Below are positions 55,232 through 63,582 of a DNA stretch of 64,000 nt, piece by piece (within the stretch, counting starts at the first letter, position 1; every line of letters starts with the position of its first letter). The notes under the pieces were generated by a model, which ran no database searches, was not told the origin of the DNA, and was given only the letters and a program-made list of their open reading frames with translations. Source of the DNA: Neorickettsia helminthoeca str. Oregon. Lineage in GTDB: Bacteria; Pseudomonadota; Alphaproteobacteria; Rickettsiales; Anaplasmataceae. The stretch lies in contig NZ_CP007481.1 in NCBI RefSeq assembly GCF_000632985.1, positions 434,001-498,000 of the forward strand, given 5' to 3'. The position numbers and the translations under genes were made by a program.

Positions 55232-55671
55232 TTACTGAACTGACCCTTGCATATTCATTTCATTTGCAGGAAACGTCACAAGACTCACTTCTATAAGTTT
55301 CACGGCTGTTATGATTCTTGTACCGGTTGCCTTATCGAGTCTGTAATCCTTGAGGATATATCCAATGGAAAGGCCATTAAGTACGCCAGATTGAAGTAAT
55401 TTATATGCTTCATATCCCTGTTTTACTTCTGTGATGATCTGACCTTTTAGATAGAGACCTCTTTCTGTTTCTTGCATTTCGAGAATTTTCCCGATTGGCT
55501 GACCCTGTTTATACTGGCATAGAAGAGTCACATTGCCGGATTCTAAATCGAATGCACCACTACTATTCCTTGCCGATCTACCACTCCGAATACACTCGCA
55601 TAGCCATAAAAGATTCCTTCCCCATGGAGACCCTTTTTATCAAAGTTAAAAATGAATTTCTTTTTAATCAT
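55232..55671 (-). pseudogene. HK97-type prohead protease remnant (phage or gene transfer agent)
   Basis: Reading from ATG 55671, MIKKKFIFNFDKKGLHGEG then FYGYASVFGVVDRQG matches the N-terminus of HK97-family prohead proteases. The frame then ends in TAG. A shift near 55565 continues it as SSGAFDLESGNVTLLCQYK, then PIGKILEM, LNGLSIGYILKDYRL and VKLIEVSLVTFPAN to the stop at 55232. The catalytic Ser of LSIGY and the Glu of IEVSL remain. The His normally in the LxWxH position is Tyr (LLCQY), and the usual C-terminal ~50 residues are missing. It is therefore inactive. Such proteases belong to capsid clusters, and in alphaproteobacteria to gene transfer agents; no capsid or portal gene is nearby. 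Confidence 0.75.
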
Positions 55672-55691
55672 ATCTAATTCTTTTCAATCAT

Positions 55692-55879
55692 ATCTAAGTG
55701 TTACGAAACACTTAATCCTGTTTGAAAAATCCTCATAACGTAAGCAAATTCATGCGAGTTCTGTAATGTTATTCTATTGTACTTATAGAATCTCAGTGAT
55801 ATGCTCTCCTTGTGATCTGGTTTGGCGGAAATTGAATTATTTCTGCTATGACAGAGTAAGTGTTTCGTAACACTTAGAT
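55692..55879. mobile_element. 188-bp segment with 23-bp perfect terminal inverted repeats
   Basis: 55692-55714 is exactly the reverse complement of 55857-55879. Each arm is itself an 8-bp hairpin (TAAGTGTT, 4-nt loop, AACACTTA). The 142-bp interior has no gene. Size and termini resemble a MITE or non-autonomous element, though no target-site duplication is clear. A nearby 20-bp-period partial tandem repeat (aatcatatctaa at ~55666 and ~55686) borders the left arm. It could instead be a pair of bidirectional terminators. Confidence 0.5.
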
Positions 55880-55969
55880 AGGGTCACACTTTAGAACACG
55901 AAAAAGCACGGATTTGCCGTTTTTTGTGTACAGCTTTTTTCTTTATATGCCGGAGTGGAAATATTTCCT

Positions 55970-57283
55970 ATGCCAGTTCTAGATCAAATTGTACCCGACG
56001 ACACACCTAATGCAGCAATTGTCCCCTCGAGTCTCCGAGAGGTTGGATGGGAGCATCTTAAAAATTACAATGTTACGTTTTTGCGTTGTAGCCCCTTAAC
56101 CAAGTTTACACACAACATTACTGACAAAATTGTGAATGCCGTCACTAATGTCACGAGAAATGCCGCTGAGATTCTGTCCAATACAGAAGGAACAAGCGCC
56201 ACTCTATTTAAGACTACTTCGACTCAAGCAGATTCGAGTACTCGGCTTACTACAGTTTACTCCCAGGAGCTCCAGGAGGGTATAGAGAGGTACTTTAAAA
56301 ATTATGGCCACACCCCCGCTTTGCGTTGTGTGGTAGCGTCGTATCCCACTGCAAATCGTTATTTCAACGCGGATGGTACAAACCATGCAACTCAAGCGGC
56401 TTTAAACAAGGTTAGGCGCGGTATTGCTGGCAAAGTTGTAAATACCGTTGCTAGCGCCACAAGGAGTGCTGCTGAGGCTTTCTTCGCTACAAAAGGAACA
56501 AATACCACTCCATTTGAGGCTACTTCGACTCAAGCGGCTTTAAACAAGGTTACGCACAGCATTACCGAGGAAATTATGAATACTACTAACAAGGAAATTA
56601 TGAACACTACTAACAAGGAAATTATGAATACCGTTGCTAACGCCACAAAAGGTGTTACTGAATTTATCTCCGATACATTTCTCTCCCCTGCAGGAATAAG
56701 TACTGCTACCACTCCTTCCGCTAATAGCACTATCGTTGCTACCCGGGCACCCGCTAATAGTCCAGTAACTAATGAAGCCCAGGGCGTTTTCGGTAGCGGT
56801 TTCAACAACTACAACATAGGGGTGATTGCTGCTTGTTCAATAGTAGCTCTCCTACTACTCGGTATTACTTGCCGCTGCTGTATGCTTTGTCTCAATAGAA
56901 GAAGGAGGACTAGGAAAACCATGAATGTAGATATAGAACGAGGTCCCGGAGAAGATGCTCCACAAGCAGATCGAATTGTTCTTTCGATTCGTGGTGCTAG
57001 TAGCACGCCTTCATATAGCTCAGATGCAAGAGAACGCCTTTTAGAGGGACCCGAATCCTCCGCAGAGCAGTCGCAATATGAACGTGCTATTCTCGGGACT
57101 TTACCTAGGCCTTCGCTGTCAAAAAGGGCATCAATGCGCCTATCAAGGCGAGAACGATCCACTCCAGGGGATTCAAGTGTGTCTTTCCAATTATCGCCGA
57201 ATACTAACACAGGGGGAGTCATCGTACATGGCAAAACTGAAAATCAAAGAGATCTTTGCGTCTCTGGAGGGTTCAATATTTAA
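55970..57283 (+). CDS. Repeat-rich single-pass membrane protein, function unknown
   Basis: 437 residues, no recognised family. The N-terminal ~270 residues contain three imperfect ~45-residue repeats (ITDKIVNAVTNVTRNAAE; IAGKVVNTVASATRSAAE; ITEEIMNT...VANATKGVTE), each followed by a Thr-rich TSTQA element, and a 24-bp tandem repeat. One transmembrane helix (IGVIAACSIVALLLLGITC) is followed by a Cys/Arg stop-transfer (CCMLCLNRRRRTRK) and a ~125-residue polar tail. Orientation is probably tail-inside. No cleavable signal peptide is visible. It shares architecture with the decayed gene at 1.4-3.25 kb. ATG 55970 is preferred to the in-frame GTG 55955. Surface antigen or inclusion-membrane protein is speculation. 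Confidence 0.7.
   Translation: MPVLDQIVPDDTPNAAIVPSSLREVGWEHLKNYNVTFLRCSPLTKFTHNITDKIVNAVTNVTRNAAEILSNTEGTSATLFKTTSTQADSSTRLTTVYSQELQEGIERYFKNYGHTPALRCVVASYPTANRYFNADGTNHATQAALNKVRRGIAGKVVNTVASATRSAAEAFFATKGTNTTPFEATSTQAALNKVTHSITEEIMNTTNKEIMNTTNKEIMNTVANATKGVTEFISDTFLSPAGISTATTPSANSTIVATRAPANSPVTNEAQGVFGSGFNNYNIGVIAACSIVALLLLGITCRCCMLCLNRRRRTRKTMNVDIERGPGEDAPQADRIVLSIRGASSTPSYSSDARERLLEGPESSAEQSQYERAILGTLPRPSLSKRASMRLSRRERSTPGDSSVSFQLSPNTNTGGVIVHGKTENQRDLCVSGGFNI
56569..56630 (+). repeat. 24-bp tandem repeat (2.6 copies) encoding EIMNTTNK
   Basis: ggaaattatgaatactacta begins the 24-bp unit. Copies run 56569-56592, 56593-56616 (one mismatch) and a partial at 56617-56630. The in-frame unit length keeps the protein open, so copy number could vary between strains. 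Confidence 0.9.
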
Positions 57284-57362
57284 AGTCAATCTGCTTAAAG
57301 TGGACGCGAAGGTAGAGGGAAAATCTATTTCTAATCTATTTCTAAGGTTATTGATCTCGTAG
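57228..57362 (+). CDS. Possible 44-codon ORF overlapping the end of the surface-protein gene
   Basis: Opens MAKLKIKEIFASLEGSIFK in another frame, with a GGGGGAG ribosome site 9 nt upstream of its ATG. It overlaps the last 56 bp of the preceding gene. It is short, basic and unrecognised. It may be a coupled small protein, or the original C-terminal frame of its neighbour after a shift. Low certainty. Confidence 0.25.
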   Translation: MAKLKIKEIFASLEGSIFKVNLLKVDAKVEGKSISNLFLRLLIS

Positions 57363-57449
57363 GATAGGCATGCTTTTGGCAGATCCCTGGAAGTCCGGGG
57401 GGTTCCAGATTGATCATGGAAAGTGCTCCTATTGCTCTCCTTTATGGGT

Positions 57450-58373
57450 TCAGGCGCTTTCCCTTTTTGGTGTGTTGTCCAAAAAATGCCCCGGAAGCCT
57501 CGCTTTGATGGTGATGGATTTTCCAAAAAGCTCGAATTCTGACTCAATAGCATGCAGGTTCATTTTTTTGTTGGGCGTTCCATTTATGAAGGCGTGTTTT
57601 CTCCCATATTTACCATCGTTTAGTATTGGGTATCCTATGTTTGCCATCTGCGCCCTGATTTGGTGTTTCCTTCCTGTCACTGGATAAAGCTCCACTAAAG
57701 AAAGATCGTCAAAACACGAGACCGCGCGAAACCTGGTTATAGCCCTTTCACCATCTCCAATATTGTTGCATCGCATTATCTCTTCTCCCTTATAAAGAGT
57801 CTTCTTTATGAAACAGTCGATCTCTCCCTCCTTCTCTTCTACTTTACCAACCACTATTCCAAGATATTTCTTACTGATCAATCTATTGGCGAATAACTGC
57901 CAAATTTCTCTGGTCGCTTCCAGAGTTTTAGCGAATAATAAAACACCAGTGGTATGTTTATCTAATCTATGAACAACCCGATATTCGGGATTGATGGCTT
58001 TCATGATGCAATCGATGCTATTGCTTACCTTATTCCCAGATTGCACTGAGATACCAAATGGCTTATTGATAGCCAAGATATTCTCGTCCTCATATATTAT
58101 GGAAGAAATAATAAGCTCAATGAGTCTGCTATCCACTCCGTGCTTCTTTTCGTCTAAGACATCCAACGAGGATATTATGTTTAGGAATCCAGGGTTAAGG
58201 AAAATCGATTCACCTTTGGTGACGGGGGTTGCCGCATCAGCGCGCTTACCATTGAGTTTAATTAATTTTTTCCTAAGCGCCTTCTCGAGCGCAGATTGAG
58301 GGAATGAACCAAATCTCAGTCTTAAGTACTTATCTAACCTCTGACAATCATTTTCTACAAGAAAAATTCCCAT
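57450..58373 (-). CDS. rluC: RluA-family 23S rRNA pseudouridine synthase (RluC/RluD type)
   Basis: Isomerises uridines in 23S rRNA. The N-terminal S4-like RNA-binding domain (RLDKYLRLRFGSFPQSALEK, KLIKLNGKRADAATPVTKG) precedes the synthase core, with catalytic Asp in VVHRLDKHTTGVLLFAKT (near residue 138) and later motifs YPVTGRKHQIRAQM and YPILNDGKYGR. The 307-residue length is normal. Motif reading does not separate RluC from RluD; RluC is the more common label for the Rickettsiales protein. Confidence 0.85.
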   Translation of the reverse strand: MGIFLVENDCQRLDKYLRLRFGSFPQSALEKALRKKLIKLNGKRADAATPVTKGESIFLNPGFLNIISSLDVLDEKKHGVDSRLIELIISSIIYEDENILAINKPFGISVQSGNKVSNSIDCIMKAINPEYRVVHRLDKHTTGVLLFAKTLEATREIWQLFANRLISKKYLGIVVGKVEEKEGEIDCFIKKTLYKGEEIMRCNNIGDGERAITRFRAVSCFDDLSLVELYPVTGRKHQIRAQMANIGYPILNDGKYGRKHAFINGTPNKKMNLHAIESEFELFGKSITIKARLPGHFLDNTPKRESA

Positions 58374-58476
58374 CTAACTCACACATCCAACTACACAAAA
58401 ACGATCGGAGCTGCTGAACAGTCCGCAGACTAAACACCCAATATATTTACCCAAGAAATATATCGGACACAGAAAG

Positions 58477-59412
58477 CTACAAAGAATCAAGAAATCTCGC
58501 AGCATCAAGAGCTGCCATACAACCACTACCAGCTGCAGTGACAGCTTGTCTATATACAGCATCCCGGACATCGCCGCACGCAAAAATGCCCGGAATATTA
58601 GTAGTGGTACGCCCTGGATCTGGAACAATAATATATCCACCAGGATCCAAATCCAGAACTCCTCGAAAAAGTTCAGTATTCGGGCTATGCCCAATAGCAA
58701 CAAATACTCCAGAAACAGAAAGATCCCTGAGTGAATTATCAATAACCGAACGTAGTCTCACACCAGTCACTGATAATGGATTTTCAGTTCCAAGAACCTC
58801 CTTAAGTACGGAGTTCCAAATTGGCTCTATCTTTGGGTTATCAAACAGACGCTGCTGAAGAATTTTCTCTGCCCTGAGGACATCTCTGCGATGTAATAAA
58901 TAGACTTTTTTAGCATGCTTGGTCAGGTAGAGCGCTTCTTCGACAGCAGTATTACCACCACCAATGACAATCACATCCTGGTTTTTAAAGAAAAACCCAT
59001 CACACGTAGCACATCCAGAAACACCATAACCTCTATATTTCTTCTCGCTTTCGATATCAAGCCACCTTGCCTGAGCACCAGTAGCAACTATGATACTTTT
59101 CGCCTTATATTCGTTTCCCGACTCACCTCTAAGGGTGAAAGGTGGGACATAAGGGGATTCAATACTGGAAATATGATCATTAATAAAAGAGCAACCGACA
59201 TTGATAGCTTGCTGTTGCATCTGCTCCATGAGCCAAGGTCCATGTACAGGAGATGCAAAACCGGGATAATTCTCGACCTCAGTGGTAATAGTGAGCTGTC
59301 CACCAGACTGATTTCCACTTACGAGTACCACATCCAGTGCCGCCCGAGCAGCATATATCGCCGCGGCACAGCCAGCTGGCCCAGAACCAATCACCAGAAC
59401 ATCAGACTCCAT
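58477..59412 (-). CDS. trxB: Thioredoxin reductase
   Basis: FAD/NADPH enzyme that reduces thioredoxin. FAD-binding GSGPAGCAAAIYAARA (near residue 9), the redox pair CATC in GVSGCATCDGFFF (near 136), NADPH-binding GGGNTAVEEALYL, and the closing FACGDVRDAVYRQAVTAAGSG. 311 residues. It follows ahpC by 20 bp, so one operon links peroxide removal to the thioredoxin system. Confidence 0.95.
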   Translation of the reverse strand: MESDVLVIGSGPAGCAAAIYAARAALDVVLVSGNQSGGQLTITTEVENYPGFASPVHGPWLMEQMQQQAINVGCSFINDHISSIESPYVPPFTLRGESGNEYKAKSIIVATGAQARWLDIESEKKYRGYGVSGCATCDGFFFKNQDVIVIGGGNTAVEEALYLTKHAKKVYLLHRRDVLRAEKILQQRLFDNPKIEPIWNSVLKEVLGTENPLSVTGVRLRSVIDNSLRDLSVSGVFVAIGHSPNTELFRGVLDLDPGGYIIVPDPGRTTTNIPGIFACGDVRDAVYRQAVTAAGSGCMAALDAARFLDSL

Positions 59413-59432
59413 AAGTCCAGACTTCCTTGTTA

Positions 59433-60035
59433 CTAGAGCTCATCCTTATTCGAAGCCAGATAATCAGAGACACCCTCATGTGTTGCTCTCATGGCCTCCT
59501 TACCTTTATTCCATCCGGCAGGACAGACTTCTCCATACTCAGCACTATGTCTTAGTGCATCTAAAATACGCAAAATCTCATCGACATTACGACCTATATT
59601 AAGGTCGTTTACAGCGGCAGATCTGACGTTGAAGTCAGGGTCAATAATGAATGTAGCCCTCAGAGCAACTGAATCATCAATCAGGACCTGGTAGTCACGA
59701 GAAATTGACTTCTTCAAATCTGAGACAAGAGGATACTCAATTTCCCCTATTCCGCCGTCTTTTACGGAGGAATTCCGCCAGGCAGCATGGGAGAAGTGGG
59801 AATCAACGCTGACACCGATAACAACGGCATCCCTCTCCGTGAAAGCAGAAATCCTATTATTAAAAGCAATAATCTCTGTTGGACACACGAAAGTAAAATC
59901 TAACGGGTAGAAGAATAAGACACCATACTTACCCAACAATTGCTCCTGAAGATTAAAATCATCACAAAATGAACCACCTTTCATTACGGCTTTTGCGGTA
60001 AAATCAATCGCTTTTTTCCCAACTAAAACAGACAT
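59433..60035 (-). CDS. ahpC: Peroxiredoxin (AhpC/Prx1 type, 2-Cys)
   Basis: Reduces hydrogen peroxide and organic peroxides. The peroxidatic Cys is in PLDFTFVCPTEIIAFN (near residue 50) and the resolving Cys in YGEVCPAGWNKG (near 170), with the C-terminal YF-like tail region after it. 200 residues. ATG 60035 has a GGAAAGAAG ribosome site. Co-transcribed with trxB, its likely electron source. Confidence 0.94.
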   Translation of the reverse strand: MSVLVGKKAIDFTAKAVMKGGSFCDDFNLQEQLLGKYGVLFFYPLDFTFVCPTEIIAFNNRISAFTERDAVVIGVSVDSHFSHAAWRNSSVKDGGIGEIEYPLVSDLKKSISRDYQVLIDDSVALRATFIIDPDFNVRSAAVNDLNIGRNVDEILRILDALRHSAEYGEVCPAGWNKGKEAMRATHEGVSDYLASNKDEL

Positions 60036-60062
60036 ATTCTTCTTTCCAGGAACCTTTTCCGC

Positions 60063-61196
60063 TTACGATTGTAGCCTATTTAACTGTGGACTTAAAGCTT
60101 TTAGTCTGCTCTGCAACAATATTTTTTGATCCACATCGATTCTCAAGAGGACACCCAGCGCAATCATTGAAATCAATGCTGCACTGCCACCGTAGGAAAT
60201 CAAAGGCAAAGGCATTCCGACCACAGGTATTATGCCTGTTATCATGGAAGCATTGATGAGAAAATGTAGAAAAATCATCGTCGTTATTCCAGTAGATAGT
60301 AGTCTCGTGAAGACTGCCTCACTCCTGGATGCAATGATGAGACCCTTAACAAAAATTACTAGATAGGAGATAGTGAGAATCAAAATAGCAAAAAAGCCTA
60401 ATTCCTCAGCAATCACTGAGAGAACAAAATCTGTATGTCTTTCTGGGAGGAACTTCAACTGAGTCTGAGGCCCGGAGACAATCCCGAGACCACAGAAACC
60501 ACCGGACCCTATAGCTATTTCAGATTGGAAAATATTATATCCCGATGATCTTCTATCCTTGCTTGGATGAAAAAAGGTCATAATCCTCTCCTTCTGATAG
60601 TCCTTAACGCCGTACTTCCATAGGAATGGGGAAATAAGGAGTCCGAGCAGTACTAATCTCAGAAAAAAGGAGTAACGAACGGCTGCACTGTAATATATAG
60701 CGAATATGAGAATCAGCAAGAAAATGACCGTTCCCAAGCTAGGTTGCCTGATGATTAAATACAATACAGGCATCAAATGGAGAAAAGGTAGAAACAAAAA
60801 AGTACTTCTCCTTAAATCAGAAGGCCTAGCAATTGAGAAATATCGAGAAAGCATCAAGACTGTCGACAATTTGAGAAGCTCAGTGGGTTGAAAGGTCACG
60901 CCCATAATTTGTATCCACCTTGTTGCGCCCATACTGGTTTTTCCAATGGTAGCAGCTAGGACAAGTAGGGAAATCGCAAGAATATGAATCCCAAAAGCCT
61001 TATCATAAAAAAAGGAAGTGCCTAAAAAAAGAGCTCCAAGGAAAAAAGGCAATCCTACAGCTATGAGTACCACTAACTGGTGAAGAAAAAGTGGCCCTAT
61101 CTCACCATTGGATGCAGAGTATTGAACGTAAAGACCTGCTGCAATCTGGAGGAAAAAACATAATAAAATTCTAGGATCCAGAAATCTTAATATCAC
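60063..61196 (-). CDS. rodA: RodA/FtsW-family SEDS protein
   Basis: SEDS glycosyltransferase for peptidoglycan elongation. About ten membrane segments and the family signatures [19 protein letters not shown] (near residue 103), [36 protein letters not shown], and [20 protein letters not shown]. The last is RodA-like rather than FtsW-like. 377 residues. The start is GTG overlapping the ndk stop as GTGA. A penicillin-binding partner is not seen nearby. Confidence 0.92.
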   Translation of the reverse strand: MILRFLDPRILLCFFLQIAAGLYVQYSASNGEIGPLFLHQLVVLIAVGLPFFLGALFLGTSFFYDKAFGIHILAISLLVLAATIGKTSMGATRWIQIMGVTFQPTELLKLSTVLMLSRYFSIARPSDLRRSTFLFLPFLHLMPVLYLIIRQPSLGTVIFLLILIFAIYYSAAVRYSFFLRLVLLGLLISPFLWKYGVKDYQKERIMTFFHPSKDRRSSGYNIFQSEIAIGSGGFCGLGIVSGPQTQLKFLPERHTDFVLSVIAEELGFFAILILTISYLVIFVKGLIIASRSEAVFTRLLSTGITTMIFLHFLINASMITGIIPVVGMPLPLISYGGSAALISMIALGVLLRIDVDQKILLQSRLKALSPQLNRLQS

Positions 61197-61618
61197 CTCT
61201 CAAAGATCTCACACTTGCTAAAAAAGAATGCAATTTCAGTTTCAGCATTCTCTAAACTATCCGATCCGTGCACACAATTCGCATCTATACTTTCAGCGAA
61301 ATCACCCCGGATAGTCCCTCTATCAGCTTTTCTAGGATCTGTGTCGCCCATGAGCTGTCTATATCTACTGACTGCATCATCACCGCACAGGACCTGCACA
61401 ACTACCGGACCAGAAGTCATAAACTCAACTAAATCCCCGAAGAAAGGTCTATCCTTATGGATTGCATAGAAATTCTCAGCTTGATCAATTGTGAGAGTCA
61501 TCTGCTTAATCGCAATGATCCTAAGACCTGCAGATTCGATATATGAGTTAATCTTACCTATGATATTCTTGGATACCGCATCAGGCTTGAGAATAGATAA
61601 AGTCCTTTGCATATACAT
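61193..61618 (-). CDS. ndk: Nucleoside diphosphate kinase
   Basis: Balances nucleoside triphosphates through a phospho-His intermediate. [19 protein letters not shown] opens the fold; the active-site His is in [20 protein letters not shown] (near residue 121). 141 residues, canonical. Two close ATGs (61618, 61612) could start it. Operon with rodA. Confidence 0.95.
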   Translation of the reverse strand: MYMQRTLSILKPDAVSKNIIGKINSYIESAGLRIIAIKQMTLTIDQAENFYAIHKDRPFFGDLVEFMTSGPVVVQVLCGDDAVSRYRQLMGDTDPRKADRGTIRGDFAESIDANCVHGSDSLENAETEIAFFFSKCEIFER

Positions 61619-61959
61619 TAAAATAAATTTTAGCAGCCGCCTTGCAGCAGATAAGATACCTTTGAATGGGAAAATGCTCTAAAGGGGCCAAACTATCTTC
61701 TAATAGAATAGAAGCGAATTCAATACACTTAGCGATCCGTTGAATTTAAGAGCACCAAGGAAGCAATCAAAAGTTTATAATCCACTGCGAGAATAATTAG
61801 ATTTGCTTTCCTGAATGTGAAGAACTTGGCGAAACAAATCCATATGTCCACTATCTAGATAGGTAAATATGATGTACTAAGTATTCTAGCAATGAATCCT
61901 AGTAGAACGTAGACAGCCTGAAAAGCATCAGACGTTTTCAGGGCTGATTCAAAACGATC
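61619..61959 (+). other. Gene-free stretch between divergent ndk and murJ
   Basis: 341 bp. It contains a TATAAT (61776-61781) on the plus strand without a good -35, and a perfect hairpin CCTGAAAA-10 nt-TTTTCAGG (61917-61942) that ends 17 bp before the murJ ATG and could mask its ribosome site. No gene or RNA recognised. Confidence 0.5.
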
Positions 61960-63480
61960 ATGAGAAAGCATTTATCCATTTTCAGCGGCATCACGCTTTT
62001 ATCGAGGTTTTTCGGATTACTTAGGGATATGCTTATAGCGAATGCTTTTGGGACCTCGATATCATCCGATATCTTTTTTGCAGCCTTTAGAATTCCCAAC
62101 TTACTCAGATCAATATTTGCAGAAGGCGCCTTCAGTGGGGTTTTTCTTCCGATTTTTTCCAGGCTTTACGATCGAAACCGAGTAGCTGCATTGGAATTCT
62201 CATATAAAATTCAACTCATGCTGATGGGAGTACTATTCATCACTTTCATCACCGCTGAAATCTTCATGGAAAAAATTCTACTTTTCTTTGCGCCCGGTAT
62301 TATGGGTGCGACAAGTAGGGATACGTTTCTCACAATCGCCAGGATTATTTTTCCATATATTATTTTCATAGCACTTACATCTCTCTACTGCGCGATGTTG
62401 CAGTCACGGAAAAAATTCGCCCCGACCGCCTTTTGCCCAATCATCATGAATATCTGTCTTATAGCAACTGTTCTCCTGACCACTGGGACTGGCACTGTAC
62501 TATTGTTCCATATGAGCTATGCCATCGTCCTGTCTGGAATAATACAGATGCTATTTCTGCTACTCCTCCTGGAGAGGAATGGGATGCTTCCATTACCCTC
62601 TCCATTGAAGTTCGATACGAATAGCACGATATTTTTCAGGAAATTCTTGCCAGCTGCGTTGAGTGCGGAAATGTATCAAATTAATATTTTTGTTGATACA
62701 TTTTTTGCTAGTACAATTCCGTGCGCAATTTCTTTCTTATACTACTCTGATAGGATAATTCAATTACCACTTGCACTAATAGGAATAGCATTGAATACAG
62801 TGATCTTATCGCTAGCTTCGGACGCGGTAGCTAGAACTGACACTGACCGTTTAATAAAGATCCAGAACAGGGCATTGGGGATCGCAATTATACTGGGAAT
62901 CCCAGCAACAGTCGGAGTGATCTTTACTGCGCAGCATATTATAGAATCACTGTTCTTGCTCGGAGGAAAATTCGATTCAGACTCCGTTATCAACACTACA
63001 AAGGCACTCAAAGTATTTGCTTTCGCGCTCCCAGCACATATACTGAACAAAATTTTCCTAGCGGTATTCTTCGCAATTGGGAATACTAGGATTCCAACTA
63101 TTTTTTCTCTCATTTCGGTTCTATTGAACATAGTAATGAACTATATATTCGTACAGTATTACTCATATGTTGGGATTATTATTTCATCGTGCATAGCAGC
63201 ATGGTTCAATGCAATTCTGATGATTGTGTATCTAAAAAAAGAGCAAATATTTAAGCTAAGTAAGAAGATCCCAACGCTACTTAGAGATGTTTTTTTCTCG
63301 ACATCTTTGATGATTTTCTTTCTGCAACTCTGTAACGCCTTTACCGAAAGCCATCAGGGTATACTAGAAGTCTACGTATTGAGAATAGCTTCACTAATGG
63401 TAATTTGTGCCACAAGCGTAGGGATATATTTTCTTACTCTTACCGGGCTCAATAAGCTTTGCAAGAACAAAGAGTATTAG
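61960..63480 (+). CDS. murJ: Lipid II flippase MurJ (MviN)
   Basis: Moves lipid-linked peptidoglycan precursor to the periplasmic side. A MATE-like fold of 14 membrane helices. GITLLSRFFGLLRDMLIANAF (split: LSRFFGLLRDM then ANAFG) opens with the conserved Arg-rich loop. Also FRIPNLLRSIFAEGAFSGVF (N-terminal MurJ signature), PAALSAEMYQINIFVDTFFA and YYSDRIIQLPLALIGIALNT. 506 residues, full length. With glmS and rodA it argues that some peptidoglycan synthesis or recycling persists. Confidence 0.93.
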   Translation: MRKHLSIFSGITLLSRFFGLLRDMLIANAFGTSISSDIFFAAFRIPNLLRSIFAEGAFSGVFLPIFSRLYDRNRVAALEFSYKIQLMLMGVLFITFITAEIFMEKILLFFAPGIMGATSRDTFLTIARIIFPYIIFIALTSLYCAMLQSRKKFAPTAFCPIIMNICLIATVLLTTGTGTVLLFHMSYAIVLSGIIQMLFLLLLLERNGMLPLPSPLKFDTNSTIFFRKFLPAALSAEMYQINIFVDTFFASTIPCAISFLYYSDRIIQLPLALIGIALNTVILSLASDAVARTDTDRLIKIQNRALGIAIILGIPATVGVIFTAQHIIESLFLLGGKFDSDSVINTTKALKVFAFALPAHILNKIFLAVFFAIGNTRIPTIFSLISVLLNIVMNYIFVQYYSYVGIIISSCIAAWFNAILMIVYLKKEQIFKLSKKIPTLLRDVFFSTSLMIFFLQLCNAFTESHQGILEVYVLRIASLMVICATSVGIYFLTLTGLNKLCKNKEY

Positions 63481-63582
63481 ATTATGCGGTTATTGTACTG
63501 TCCACAAACGTGGTAATCACATCTAGACGGTATACCTGAGTAGATGCCTATGTTTAAATGATTGGGTATTCTGGAACATGAA

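Noticed and set aside
58374-58742. 122-codon minus-strand frame upstream of rluC
   Set aside because: Mostly overlaps the C-terminal coding part of trxB in another frame; hydrophobic shadow without family signal.
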